Shown here in pieces: positions 27,101-39,100 of a stretch of DNA of 64,000 nt. Under the pieces are notes generated by a model. That model saw nothing but the letters and a program-made list of their open reading frames with translations, was not told the DNA's origin and did no database searches. The position numbers and the translations under genes were made by a program. This DNA comes from Symbiodinium natans. Lineage: Eukaryota > Sar > Dinophyceae > Suessiales > Symbiodiniaceae. The stretch is from assembly GCA_905221605.1 (NCBI GenBank), contig CAJNDS010002598.1, positions 236,501 through 300,500 on the forward strand. The letters run 5' to 3'. Position 1 is the stretch's first letter. The number at the start of each line of letters is the position of its first letter.

Positions 27101-30100
27101 GTCGGGTGTGGGGTGTCACCTATCCCTTGCTCCACCCGGCCCCCCCCCGCCCACACCCCACTCCCCTCACAGGCTTCCCGGAAGTCAGTCCTATAAACCC
27201 TAAGCGCTAAACCCTAAACCCTAAACCCTAAAAGCCCAAAGCGTAAGCTTGTCCTCTTGCAACAATAAAGGGGCCGAGGGTCTGTGGCTGCTTAGTAGGG
27301 ATTGGGGTTTGGGTTTTAGGGATTAGGACCCTAAGCCATAAAGCCTAACAGTTTAGAGTTTAGCGTGAAACCCTGATCCCTATAGGATTAGGCTTACGGT
27401 TTAGGGTCCAGGGTTTAGGGTTTAGGGCTACACCCTGATCCCTTCTGGGTTTTTAGGACCCAGGGGACCGTTTCACCAAGGTACCGTGGGCAATCCCCTA
27501 AACCCTAAACCCCCAAACCCCGAACCCCAAACCCTAAACCCCAAACCCTAGAGGGTGAACCGTTTCACCAAGGTACCGTGCGCAACTCCCGAAACCCTGA
27601 ACCCTAATCCCTAATCCCTAAACCCTAAACCCTAAACCCTTAACCCTAAACCCTAAACCCCATTTCACTAAGGTACCGTGCGAAACTCCGACCTCATCTA
27701 CGTGCTAAGCCGGGGCTCCCTGGTGGAGAAGGGCACCCACGCCTCGCTCATGGAGAAGCTCTGCCTCAATTACTGCGTTTAGGGTTTAGGGTTTCGGGTT
27801 TAGGGTTTAGGGTTTAGGGTTTAGGGATTAGGGTTTAGGGTTTAGGGTTTAGGGCTACTAGGACACAGAGTAGGCCCTTATTCCCTTAGGTTCCCTTACT
27901 AAGCCCCTTGAAACCAAAAAGGGCACACGTTTTATTCCTAGGTTTCTCTTGCGTCGAGTGGAGGTTCATGGGGTACTTCGAGAACCACAATTATAGGTTT
28001 ACTTTTAACCTGCTTGAAGGACTGAAGGGGGGTTTATAAGAGTCAGAGGATGTCTTGCCTATTTAGGTGTCTGGCACCGCACCTTTACCCCCCCCCCCCC
28101 CCCCCCCCCCCCGCCCACCCCAATATGCGAAAGCCCCATTTCCCACTCAATTTTCCCAACTACTTTCTCCGACAGCAGACCACTTCAGCCCCACCACCAC
28201 CCCCGAATCACCAAACAAGTTCTCCACAAGCATAGCCCCCCCCCCCCCCCCCCCGCTTTCCGCCAGTTTTTTCAACTTTCAGACCTCTCTTTCGCATTTT
28301 CAACCAGCCAACCACTTGCCGGCAAGCCTCCAAATCTTCAGCATCCCGTTTAGGGTTTAGGGTTTAGGGTTTTTTTAACGAGCACACCGACAGCCCTCAC
28401 CTACCAAAATCGCATCCATTCTCCCATCAAAAGCTCAACAGATTGTTGCCAGTTGCCACCTTCTTCAAACATGCCCTTTTAAAGGGTAAACCCTAAACCC
28501 TAAACCCTAAACCCTCAACCCGAACAATCTGTTGAGCTTTTGATGGGAGAATGGGTGCGACTGTTGGTTAAGAACTGCACCCCCCATGAAGCCCTGTTCC
28601 GCATCTCTTTCACTCAAAGACCGGGTTATAAGTACCCCCAGCCTCCGTCCCTAAGTTGGGGGCTCCGAAAATCGGGAAGTTTCGGGGTTTAGGGTTTAGG
28701 GTTTAGGGTTTAGGGTTGAGGGTCTCTTGAATTAAGGGCATTCTATTCTACTCGGGGTATACAAGGGGTACCCCCTGTTTGGGGAATACTAATATTGACA
28801 CCCCGAAGCCCAATAACAACTAGCCGGCGAGTAAGCCCCACGGAACTGGCGAGTCCCTAAACCCTAAACCCTAAACCCTAAACCTCGGAATTGTTTGAGG
28901 CCCTTAAAGCCGGAGGGCTTGATTAGGACCTAGGGGTTGAGGGTCTGGGGGGGGCTCTAAGCATCCAGGGTTCAGGGTTTAGCGTTTGGGATTTAGGGTT
29001 CAGGATTTAGAGGGTTAAGGGTTTAGGGTTTATGGTTCAGGGTTCAGGGTCCAGGGTCAGGGTTCAGGGTTTAGGGTTTAGGGTATAGGGTTTTCGCATC
29101 TGCTCATAAGCTCCCGGATTGCCTCATGACCAGCCCGGAAGGCAGATGCTTGTAGGGGCGAAGACGCGTACACCCAGCGCCCCCAAGCCCAGAACCCTAA
29201 ACCCGGAAACCCTAGACATAAACTCATGGGTTTAGGGTGTAGGGTTTAGGGTTTAGGGTCCCCTACTACCCCCCTCTATACTACCCCCCCAGCCCTAGGT
29301 TGCCCCCATAATTAAGGCTATTTAGGGGTAATTGAGCCTAATTAAGGTTGTGTCAGGGGGGAACCTAGGGGGGTGGAGGGTAGTATAGAGGCTGGTATTC
29401 GGGGAACCCAGAATAAACCCTAAACCTCGAAACCCTAAACCGAACCCCAAACCCCAAACCCTAAACCCCCTTAACCCATAACTTAACCCTACACCCCAAC
29501 ACCCTAAACCCTAAACCCTAAACCCTACACCCCATACCATACCTGGAGATTTAGTGGGTCGCTACAAGTAGGGTAAGTATCGCCAGACCTGGCTGCAACC
29601 ACCCAAAGCCCTAATTGCCCTCGACCCTAGACCCTAAACCCTAGAAACCCTAAACCCTAAAAGCCCAAAAGCCCAAAACCCTAAACCCAAAACCCAAAAC
29701 CCTAAACCCTAAACCCTGAACCCTGAACCCTGAACCCTAAACCCTAAACCCTAGCCGGGCCAAGGAAGAAAGGCACCTACTACGCTCTGGTTGCCGCGCA
29801 GGAGTCTTCGCACAAGGCCCATCCTGTCTTCGGCGCTTTGGGAGTTTTTTGAAGCCTTCGGGCCTTGAGGGGCTGATGTTTAGGGTTGAGGTTTAGGGTT
29901 TCGGGTTTAGGGTTTAGGGTTTAGTGTTTAGGGTTTAGGGTTTAGGGCAATTTTCAAGTTGCACTTTCGTTCTTCTCCACAAGGACCGTGAAGAATCCGA
30001 ACGTTCAAGAACCTTCCAAGAGCGGTGAAAGCTTAGGGTTTTAGGGTTTAGGGTTTAGGTTTAGGGATTAGTTTGGTTTTGCACCTCAGTCAGATGGCAT

Positions 30101-33100
30101 GCCACTCATCTTGTGGGGGCATGAGGGGATGTGGAAGGATGTCCGCCCCGTAACCTCTTGGCTCAAGCTGGAGCACTCTGTCCGACCTTGTGTTCGTTGC
30201 TCGTTGTGAGACCCTTGTTCTCAAGGCCTTTCGCAGCCATGGCGCGCGAGAAGGACGTGTACTTCGCCAAGCTCGCAGAGCAGGCAGAGCGGTATCTTAG
30301 TAGCTGAATGATTGCACTTTACACTTTTCGGAGTACTATGATCCCCTATAGAACTGAAAGTGTAGACGTTTTTGGGGCTTCATGAACTCAGCAGCTAGGG
30401 TTTACGGTTTAGGGTTTAGGGTTTGGGGTTTAGGGTTTAGGGTTTGGGGTTTAGGGTTTAGGGTCTAGGGAGCAACTATAAGGTATGATGAGATGGCAGA
30501 CTACATGAAGAACGTGGGCAATGCGAATTCGGAGCTCTCCGTGGAGGAGCGCAACTTGCTGTCCGTGGCCTACAAGAGCCTTAGGGATGCTTGGGAAGAC
30601 TTTTTTTGGTTGGTACTAGTAAGCCCTAAACCCTAAACCCTAAACCCTAAACCCCAAACCCTAAACCCTTTGCTTTTTGCTAGGGTTCCCTAAGCTCACT
30701 ATAAGCCCTAAACCCTAAACCCTAAACCCTAAACCCTGAACCCATTTAGCTCACTATAAGGAACACCGTGGGTTCCCGCCGCGCTGCTTGGCGCATCATC
30801 ACCAGCGTCGAGCAGAAGGAGAAGTCCAAAGGCAACACCGAGAACGCTGCCATGGCCAAGGACCCCCTGGTTTAGGGTTTAGGGTTTAGGGTTTAGGGTT
30901 TAGGGTTTAGGGTTTAGGGTTTAGGGGGTTCTTGGTAGGGGATGAGGGAATTCGGACCCTAGATCATGCCCTTTAAGCCTTCAAGGGATAATAGAGGGTA
31001 CCTCATTCCCTTATTCAACCCTAAACCCTAAACCCTAAACCCTAAACCCTAAACCCTAAACCCTAAACCCTAAACCCTAAACCAGGAGTATTGCCAGAAG
31101 GTGGAGGCTGAGCTTCAGAAAATTTGCGACAACATCCTCGAAGTCCTGGATGGCAAGCTCATCGCCCAGGCAACTTAGTTTAGGGTTTAGGGTTTAGGGT
31201 TTAGGGTTTAGGGTTTTGCGTTTAGGGTTTAGGGTTTAGGGTTTAGGGTTTAGGGTTTAGAGTTTAGCGTTAGTAGTAGAGTAGGTGACCTTTAACCTTT
31301 TTGGGTTAGTATACTCTTTAAAACAGCTAGGTACTGGACAACTAAGGCAAAGAATGGTGAGTCGAAGGTCTTCTATCAGAAGATGAAGGCAGACTACTAC
31401 CGTTACTTAGTAGCTGAGTACACTTTACACTTCTTGGCCTTCTTGGGGTACGAAAACCCCAGAAAGAACTGAAAGCGTACACTTTTTCTGGGGCTTTTCT
31501 ATGAGCTCAGCAACTAAGGTTACATTGCCGAGTTCCGTGACGGCGACGCCAAGAGCAGCGCATCGGAGAAAGCCCGCCAAGCGTACCAAGAGGCGGAGGA
31601 CGTGGCCAAGAAAGATTTGGCGGTTACCCATCCCATCCGCCTCGGTTTGGCTCTCAACTACTCCGTGTTCATGTACCTTGGCTTTCTTCTGGCTGGCTCT
31701 TATAGGACTTTAGGACTTTAGAACCTTTGGGGTTTTGTAGAAATCCTACATTAAGGAGCCTAGAAGATGGACTTTTATGGCAGGGGTTCAGAAGTCAGCC
31801 AAGGTACGAGGTGCTGCAATTGCCGGATGACGCTTGCAAGATGGCGCGCCAAGCCTTCGAGGACGCCATTGCCGAGTTGGACAACGTGGCCGAGGATTCC
31901 TACAAAGATTCTTCGGTGCTGTGTGAGTATCATTTCAACCTTTCTGGCCAACGTGATCCCCGTCTTAGCGCCCAAAAGCAAAACCTGTGGTTTCTTAGAG
32001 AACTCAGCCAGTAAGGATTCGACTCTCATCATGCAGCTTCTGAGGGACAATTTGACGCTCTGGACTTCGGATCAGGAGGGAGGGCAGGCCTAAGTGTCAC
32101 CGGCACGCATACAAAGGCATGGGGACTACGCGTCTCCCACATGCAAAGACTTCACGCTCCGTGCGTTGAACAAGGAAGGATGTCACAGTTTGCGGTTTTA
32201 GGGTTTAGGTTTTGGGTTTAGGATCTAGGGTTTAGGGTTTAGGGTATGTCCTAGTCTGCGGTTTAGGGTTTAAGGTTTCGGGTCCTTGAGAGACCAAGAA
32301 GTTCTTTTGCTTTGGCTGTTTGTTGCAACATGCCATCTTGCCCTGATAGGCTCGTCTCTTAGGCTAGAAGTGAGGGCTTCACCCTAAACCCTAAACCCTA
32401 AACCCCAAACCCCGAACTCCAAACCCCAAACCCTAAACCCTAAACCCTCAACCCGAACCCTTTGTCTCCGAGCCAGGATTAAACACCTAAGTCCTGAACC
32501 CTGAATCCTAAGCCCTTTTGGGGTGTAGGGTTTAGGGTTTGGGGTTTAGGGTCTAGGGTCTAGGGTTTAGGGTTTAGGGTTTATGGTTTAGGGTTTAGTG
32601 TTTAGGCTATAAACCCGAAAATCCTAAACCCTACCCGACAGGCCGACGAGGAGGAGGAGGCCAACACTAATGCACCTGGATTGCCGCACCTTGGCCATCC
32701 CATCGTCTCAACATGCCCTAAACCCGAAACCCCAAACCCTAAACCCTAAACCCTAAACCCTAAACCGGGTGTAGGGTTGTTTTCAGGGTTTCGTGTGAGG
32801 CAAGCCTCGACCCTAAACCCTAAAACCCGTACCTACAACCCAAACCCTTCCATAGCAGCCTGGGCACAGAGCCAGCGCCCGCAGCACCTCTTCTAGAATT
32901 TGCGGGTGTAAAGCGCAACACACAAAAGGGCTGTAGGCGGGGTGGGGCGGGGTGCCCTAAGCACTAAGGGGTTTAGGGTTTTAGGGCTTGGGGTTTACCC
33001 CCTAAACCCCCCAGCCCGAAACCTGAACAACTGCGGATTCGGGTTCGTAAACCCTAAACCCTGAACCCTGAACCCTAAACCCATCCGGGTTCAAGGAGAC

Positions 33101-36100
33101 CAGCTGTGTTGTCTCCCTGCAAGGTCCAGGGTTATTTAGGTTTAAGGGTTGTAGGAACTGATTCATTGTACCCCAAAAAGCAACTTCCCTAATTAAACCC
33201 TAAACCCTAAACCCTAAACCCTGATTCCCTGAACCCGAAAGTTCGCAAGTCTCGGGGGCAAGCCGCCCAAAAAGCAGTGGTACGTAGGTACTTGGGGTAC
33301 CGACTTCCCTCATTCCCTACCACTTGCAGGAACCAGTAGGTCAAGGACAAGAAAAAATGGCGCACCTGAATACCCTAAACCCTAAACCCTGAATCCTAAA
33401 CCCTAAACCCTAAACCCTTTCAAGGCACGATCAGACCCTGCAGATGGTGGTGAAGCGCTCGTCGACCCATTCGGGGGAGTCCGAGAGCGAGCGTGTTGCC
33501 AGGAAATGACATTGAACCTTTAGGGTTTAGGGTTGAGGGTTTAGGGTTTCGGGTTTAGGGTTAAGGGTTTTTTAGGGCTTAGGGTTTAAAGTTTTTGGGC
33601 TTGATGTCTCTCGCCCCCCACCCCACCACCCCTACACCGCAAACCCCCCAAAGGGAATGCATCTGAACCGATCCTGCGTTGGCATGGAGCCGAAACTATG
33701 CAGGAAGATACAAGAAGAGAGGCCCTCCCACATCCTTGCAGTTGAGATCCCCGAAGCCCTAATTCTAAGGTTGGAACCATGGATCCTTCATATGGTCCCT
33801 TGACCCTTCTTCAAAGAGATTTACAGGGATCCGGAGCATGGGGCCCTGTATTCTGGTGTAGCGTATAGAAGGGTTATCTACCAGGCGACTTAACTTCAGG
33901 GCCCATACTTCGGATCCCCTAACTAAACCCTTGACGCCCTAGACCCTAATCTCCACCACCACTTGAGGTTAAGCGAGAGAAGGAGGCGGAAGCCAATCGC
34001 GAGAAGGAGATCACCAAGAACTACAAGGCCCCCTGTCTGCTGGTCTGCTGCGTTGCTGGGTTTAGGGTTTAGGGTTTAGGGTTTAGGGTTTAGGGTTTAG
34101 GGTTTAGGGCTGGTTTAGGGTTTAGGGTTTAGGGTTTAGGGTTTAGGGTTTAGGGTCATTAGCTGCGCCTAGCAAAACCCTTGGCTTGGTGTTCCTGTTT
34201 TGAAGTGCGTGTTTGCTTCGTACCGTATCATCAGAAGATTACGTACCCAAAAAGGGTTACTCAAAACCCTAAACCCTAAACCCTAAACCCTAAACCCTAA
34301 ACCCTAAACCCTAAACCCTAAACCCTAAACCCTAAACCCTAAACCCTAAACCTTAGCAACGCCTACACCCCAAAGGGACCCCCCCAAACTGCCACAGCCC
34401 TCGCCCCCTTTGCAGGTGCCAATGGGACGTCTCCTGAGCTACAACAAGCCGGAGCAGCTTGGCGTTTCTTTCCCTCTGCCTAAACCTTTGCCTAAACCTT
34501 ATAAGGTTTAGGGTAAACCCCCTAAACCCTAACCCTAAACCCTAAACCCTCAAGGTTTAGGGTTTATGGGGTTTAGGGCACCCCTGAACCCTAAACCCCA
34601 CACCCAACGGCGACAAAGCCCCTAAACCGCGAAACCCTAAACCCTAAGCCCTCAACCCCATATATCCTTGGCTCGACCCCACAGGTTGGAGTCTCCCTCC
34701 CCTGGGCTGGGATTTTTGGGTTTAGGGTTTACGGTTTAGGGTTTGGGGGTTCAGGGTTTAGGGTTTAGGGTTTGAGAATGTTGGGGGTTGCCGGCGTGGG
34801 GGTGGGGCGGGTGGGGTTACAGGTTCGGCACGCTTCGACACTGACGCATGTGCCTGAAACTGCGCAACTCCAGAAAAAAATCCCTGCCTTAGACCCTAAA
34901 GCGCCCTCAGCACCTAATCCCAAGCCCCTCTACCCCTCCCTAAACCTCCTAAACCCTGAACCCTAAGCCCTAAACCCTAAACCCTAAACCCTATAAACCC
35001 TATAACCCTATAAACCCTATAAACCCTATAAACCCTATAAACCCTATAAACCCTAAACCCTAAACCCTAAACCCTAAACAAACCGCGCAGGTGGCCATTC
35101 TTCGTGCCGGCCGTCCTCGGCGCTGTTGTGGACGGTTCCCCAAACTGACTGGCGCTCGACTCCCTCCCCCCTTAGGACAGTGCAGGATGTCTAGGGTTTA
35201 GGGTTTAGGGTTTAGGGTTTAGGGTTTTAGGGTTTGGGGTTTAGGGTTTAGGGTTTAGGGTTTAGGGCTCAGTGTTTACTTCTGTTTGCGCGAGAACCCC
35301 CAACATAATGACAAAGCACATGCTTCCCAGTAAGGGCAGTATGGGGATTATTATATTTTAGTCCCTGGGGGGGTCCTAAACCCTCAACCCTAAACCCTAA
35401 ACCCTAAACCCCCATATTAAGGGATTATGGAGCTGCCCCAAGGTCGGGAATGGCGTTCGGGCTTCAGGGACGTAGCGTCGAGGGCTTCCAAAGATGTTTA
35501 TGGCATGACTGTATGGGCCCTTGGGTAGTCTAGGCTATAGAAGGATTATACAAGGGATCCCCTTTCAAGGGCCCACCCTAAACCCTTAACCCTCAACCCC
35601 TAAACCCCAAACGGCTTTCGGGATGCTTGTGGTATGACGTCCAGGGTGTAGGATGTTTAGGGTGTTGCTTATATGGCTTGGTTTCGGGTTTAGGGCTTAT
35701 GGTCTAGCAAAGCGTATCGTACTAGAGGGTTAGGGCTCAGGGTTTAGGGTTTAAGGTTTAGGGTTCAAGGTTTAGGGTTCACTCTCAAAGTGCATACACT
35801 AGACGCTGAGCCCTAAACCCTAAACCCTAAACCCTAAACCCTAAACCCTAAACCCTAAACCCTAAACCCTAAACCCTAAACTGCAAGGCTCTGCCATGCC
35901 CGTCTGCACGATTGCCCTGGTCGGGTCGATGGAAGGCTTCTTCAAGCCGGACAAGGCGCAAAAAGGGTTTAGGGTTTAGGGTTTAGGGTTTGGGTTTAGG
36001 GTTCAGGGTTCAGGGTTCAGGGTTTAGGGTTTAGGGTTTGGGTTTAGGGTTTAGGGTTTAGGGTTTAGGGTTTAGGGTTTAGGGTTTAGGGTTTAGGGTT

Positions 36101-39100
36101 TAGGGTTTAGGGTTTAGGGTTTAGGGTTTAGGGTCAGGGGGCCGACCTAAATTTATTGAAGGGGGACAAGGAGGGACCCCTGGCAGGGACCCTTAAGGGT
36201 TTAGGGTTTAGGGTTGAGGGTTGAGGGTTGAGGGTCTGGGGTTTAGGGTTTAGGGTTTAGATTCCCCCTATAGAACCCCTACCTAACAATAACCCCTAAA
36301 ACGCTCCTTAAGGTGCCTGATAAGGGTCCCTCCTGTGTTCCCTTGAACTAGGCAGAGTCACTTTTGAGGGACGTCTTTCTGTAGAGTGTTGAAGAGCATC
36401 TCTAGTATGTTCATAAACCCTACAGGCTCCAAATTCCTATACGCCCTAAACCCTAAACCCTAAACCCTAAACCCTAAACCCTAAACCCTAAACCTGGAAA
36501 AAAAAAGCCTTTAGGGTTTAGGGTTTAGGGTTTAGGGTTTAGGGTTTAGGGTTTTTAGTTTTTAGTTTTCAGGGTTTAGGGTCTAGGGTTGAGGGCTGCC
36601 AGAAGCTCTTGGCCCTGGATATGGCCCCTTACCTCCTTGAAGGGGTTCTGATGTATGGGCCCCTTGGGTCCAAAGGGGTCCCCTGTTAAGGGCCCTTCTA
36701 CTAAGCGACCCATGTACCTACCCTTAGAGAAGCTTGGGGACATTCTTTAGGGTTTAGGGTTTAGGGTTTAGGGTTTAGGCTAGGGTTTAGGGTTTAGGGT
36801 TTAGGGTTTAGGGTTTAGGGTTTAGGGTTTAGGGTTTAGGGTTTAGGGTTTAGGGTTTAGGGTTCAGGCGCTCGCTGGAGTTCGTTTCTGCAGACTCCTA
36901 GCGCAAAGCACTAAGATCATGGGTTTCCCTACTACCCCCCTCGATACTACTCCCCCTAAACCCTAAACCCTAAACCCTAAACCCTAAACCCTAAACCCTA
37001 AACCCTAAACCCAAAAACCCTTAGGCATAATTAATTATCCCTAATGGCCTTAATTTTAGGGGAACCTGGGGAGGCCGCGGGGGGGGGGGGGGGGGGAGTA
37101 TAGAGGCGGGTAGTAGGGGAGCCCATGATGGGACGTGCTGTTCATTTCTAGATCCGTGTGTAGCCACTAGGGTTTAGGGTTTAGGGTTTAGGGTTTAGGG
37201 TTTAGGGTTTTAGTAAAAATTCCTCAAGCAAGGATCTTCAGAAGGGACCTGTAAGCGGGTCTGTCTTAGAAGCCCATGAAACAAACCCTAGACGGTCCAA
37301 ACCCTGAGCCCTAAACCCTAGACCTAGCTTCTTGTCGAGAATTCTGAGACCCATCTGAACGATTTCCTTGCAGAAAGCCAAGGCATTGATAGGGCATTAG
37401 CCTCCCGTACGAAGATTCAGTCTAAGGGTTTAGGGTTTAGGGCTTAGGGTTTAGGCTTCAAACCTTAAACCCCTAAACCCACCGGAAGGAGGAAATGCGA
37501 AGAGATCTGGAGATGATGGCGCTGATTTTCGTCATTATTGGTGCGAGTGCTCCTCGTCCCGTTGGAACATTCAACATAGCGACCGAACACCTTACCCAAC
37601 CCTAAACTTAAGCCCTAAACCAGTCTGAGATACTTTGAGGGGGGCGGGGAGGGGTTGGGGGGGCTTGTGGCTTTTTGTTCTTGAAAGTTTTGTCGGTCTT
37701 GCTAAGTTCCTTTTGGGCCAATAAACCCTAAACCCTAAACCCTAGGAACAGTTAGTGGCCGCAGTGAACGTTCAAGTCCCTAAGCCCTAAGCCTTATCCA
37801 TCCTCCACCCAAAACCTTACAACCACCCACTCAACCAGGGCCCTAAACCCTAAACCCTACACCCTAAACCCCTTCTATGGTGTCTAAGAGCTTGGAGGAG
37901 TCAAGCTACGAAGCAGCCTTTGCAGTTGCCTGGGGGAGGGTTTAGGGTTTAGGGTTTAGGGTTTAGGGTTTGGGGTTTAGGGTTTAGGGTTTAGGGTTTA
38001 GGGTTTAGGGCTTTGCAGCTCGGAGCCGCAGTGTGGGCTGAGGCTACAACAATGCCCGTGCAATCTAGACCTTAAACCCGAAACCCTAAACCCCAAACCC
38101 TAAACCCCAAACCCTAAACCCTAAACCCTAAATCCTAAACCCTAAACCCTAAACCCCAAACCCTTCTTCAACCCAGCAACGTGCACCTAAAAACTGAAGC
38201 GCGAGCTGCTGCAAGGTTTTGGTGTTTAGGATTTGGGTTGTTGCCCGTGCTCCAAAAATAGCAAACATTGGGTTTGGATGGAAATTAAACCAAGACAGGG
38301 AGAGTCAAACATCAGTGCACTTATTTATCCACATCCACTTTGAAACTACCCATTCAAACCGTTCTCGTTTAACCTAAACCCTAAACCCTAAACCCTTTCA
38401 CGCAACAGACTTCGGTCCAGCGACCCCCAATTCTTTTTACTTGTGGATGCAGATGACCTGTTAGCTTCGACAGGCTTTCATCATACGTTTCACCACTACC
38501 TTAAGAACCCAAAACGCACTTTTTTGCAGGTTCCTATTCTAAAATCCCGAACAGGATTCTTAGAAAACCTACAAACATGTAGGTTTTGGGGGATCTTAAG
38601 GTAGGCCCCAACACTTTCTCCGAAGACACACTTAATTCAGGACACAGTTCTCCAAATTTTGGGGTCCCTTGTTGTGTCCTTAAGTTACTAGGATGCCCAG
38701 TAGTACCCTTATTCCCTTTTTGGGGGGTTTAGGTCCCTTATAAACCCCTTTGAGCAAAAAAGGGCCCCCTTTTTTAAGCCTAGGTTGCTGGGCAGCCTAG
38801 GTTAGTACAGCACCTGATTAACAGGACCCAACGGGGACCTGAATCTAGAGAAACTACCCAATCACAAACACCCTAAACCCTAAGCCCGAAGCCCTAAACC
38901 CTAAACCCACAGTACTACCTTAGCAGCATGACACGAGCAAGCTAAGTCCTTCATTGGCTCGACCATCTCCCACGGCTGCTTTTCCATCCTCGGAGCCACC
39001 GTCTGCGCTTAGGGTTTAGGGTTTAGGGTTTAGGGTTTGAGGTTTAGGGTTTGGGGTTTAGGGTTTGGGGTTCATGGGGTTTAGGGTTTAGGGTTTGGGG

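Noticed and set aside
30222-33488. In-frame ABCB/14-3-3 fusion protein
   Set aside because: Possible by phase through one alternative donor, but 14-3-3 has its own SL relic, CCATGG start and stop, so separate genes are simpler.
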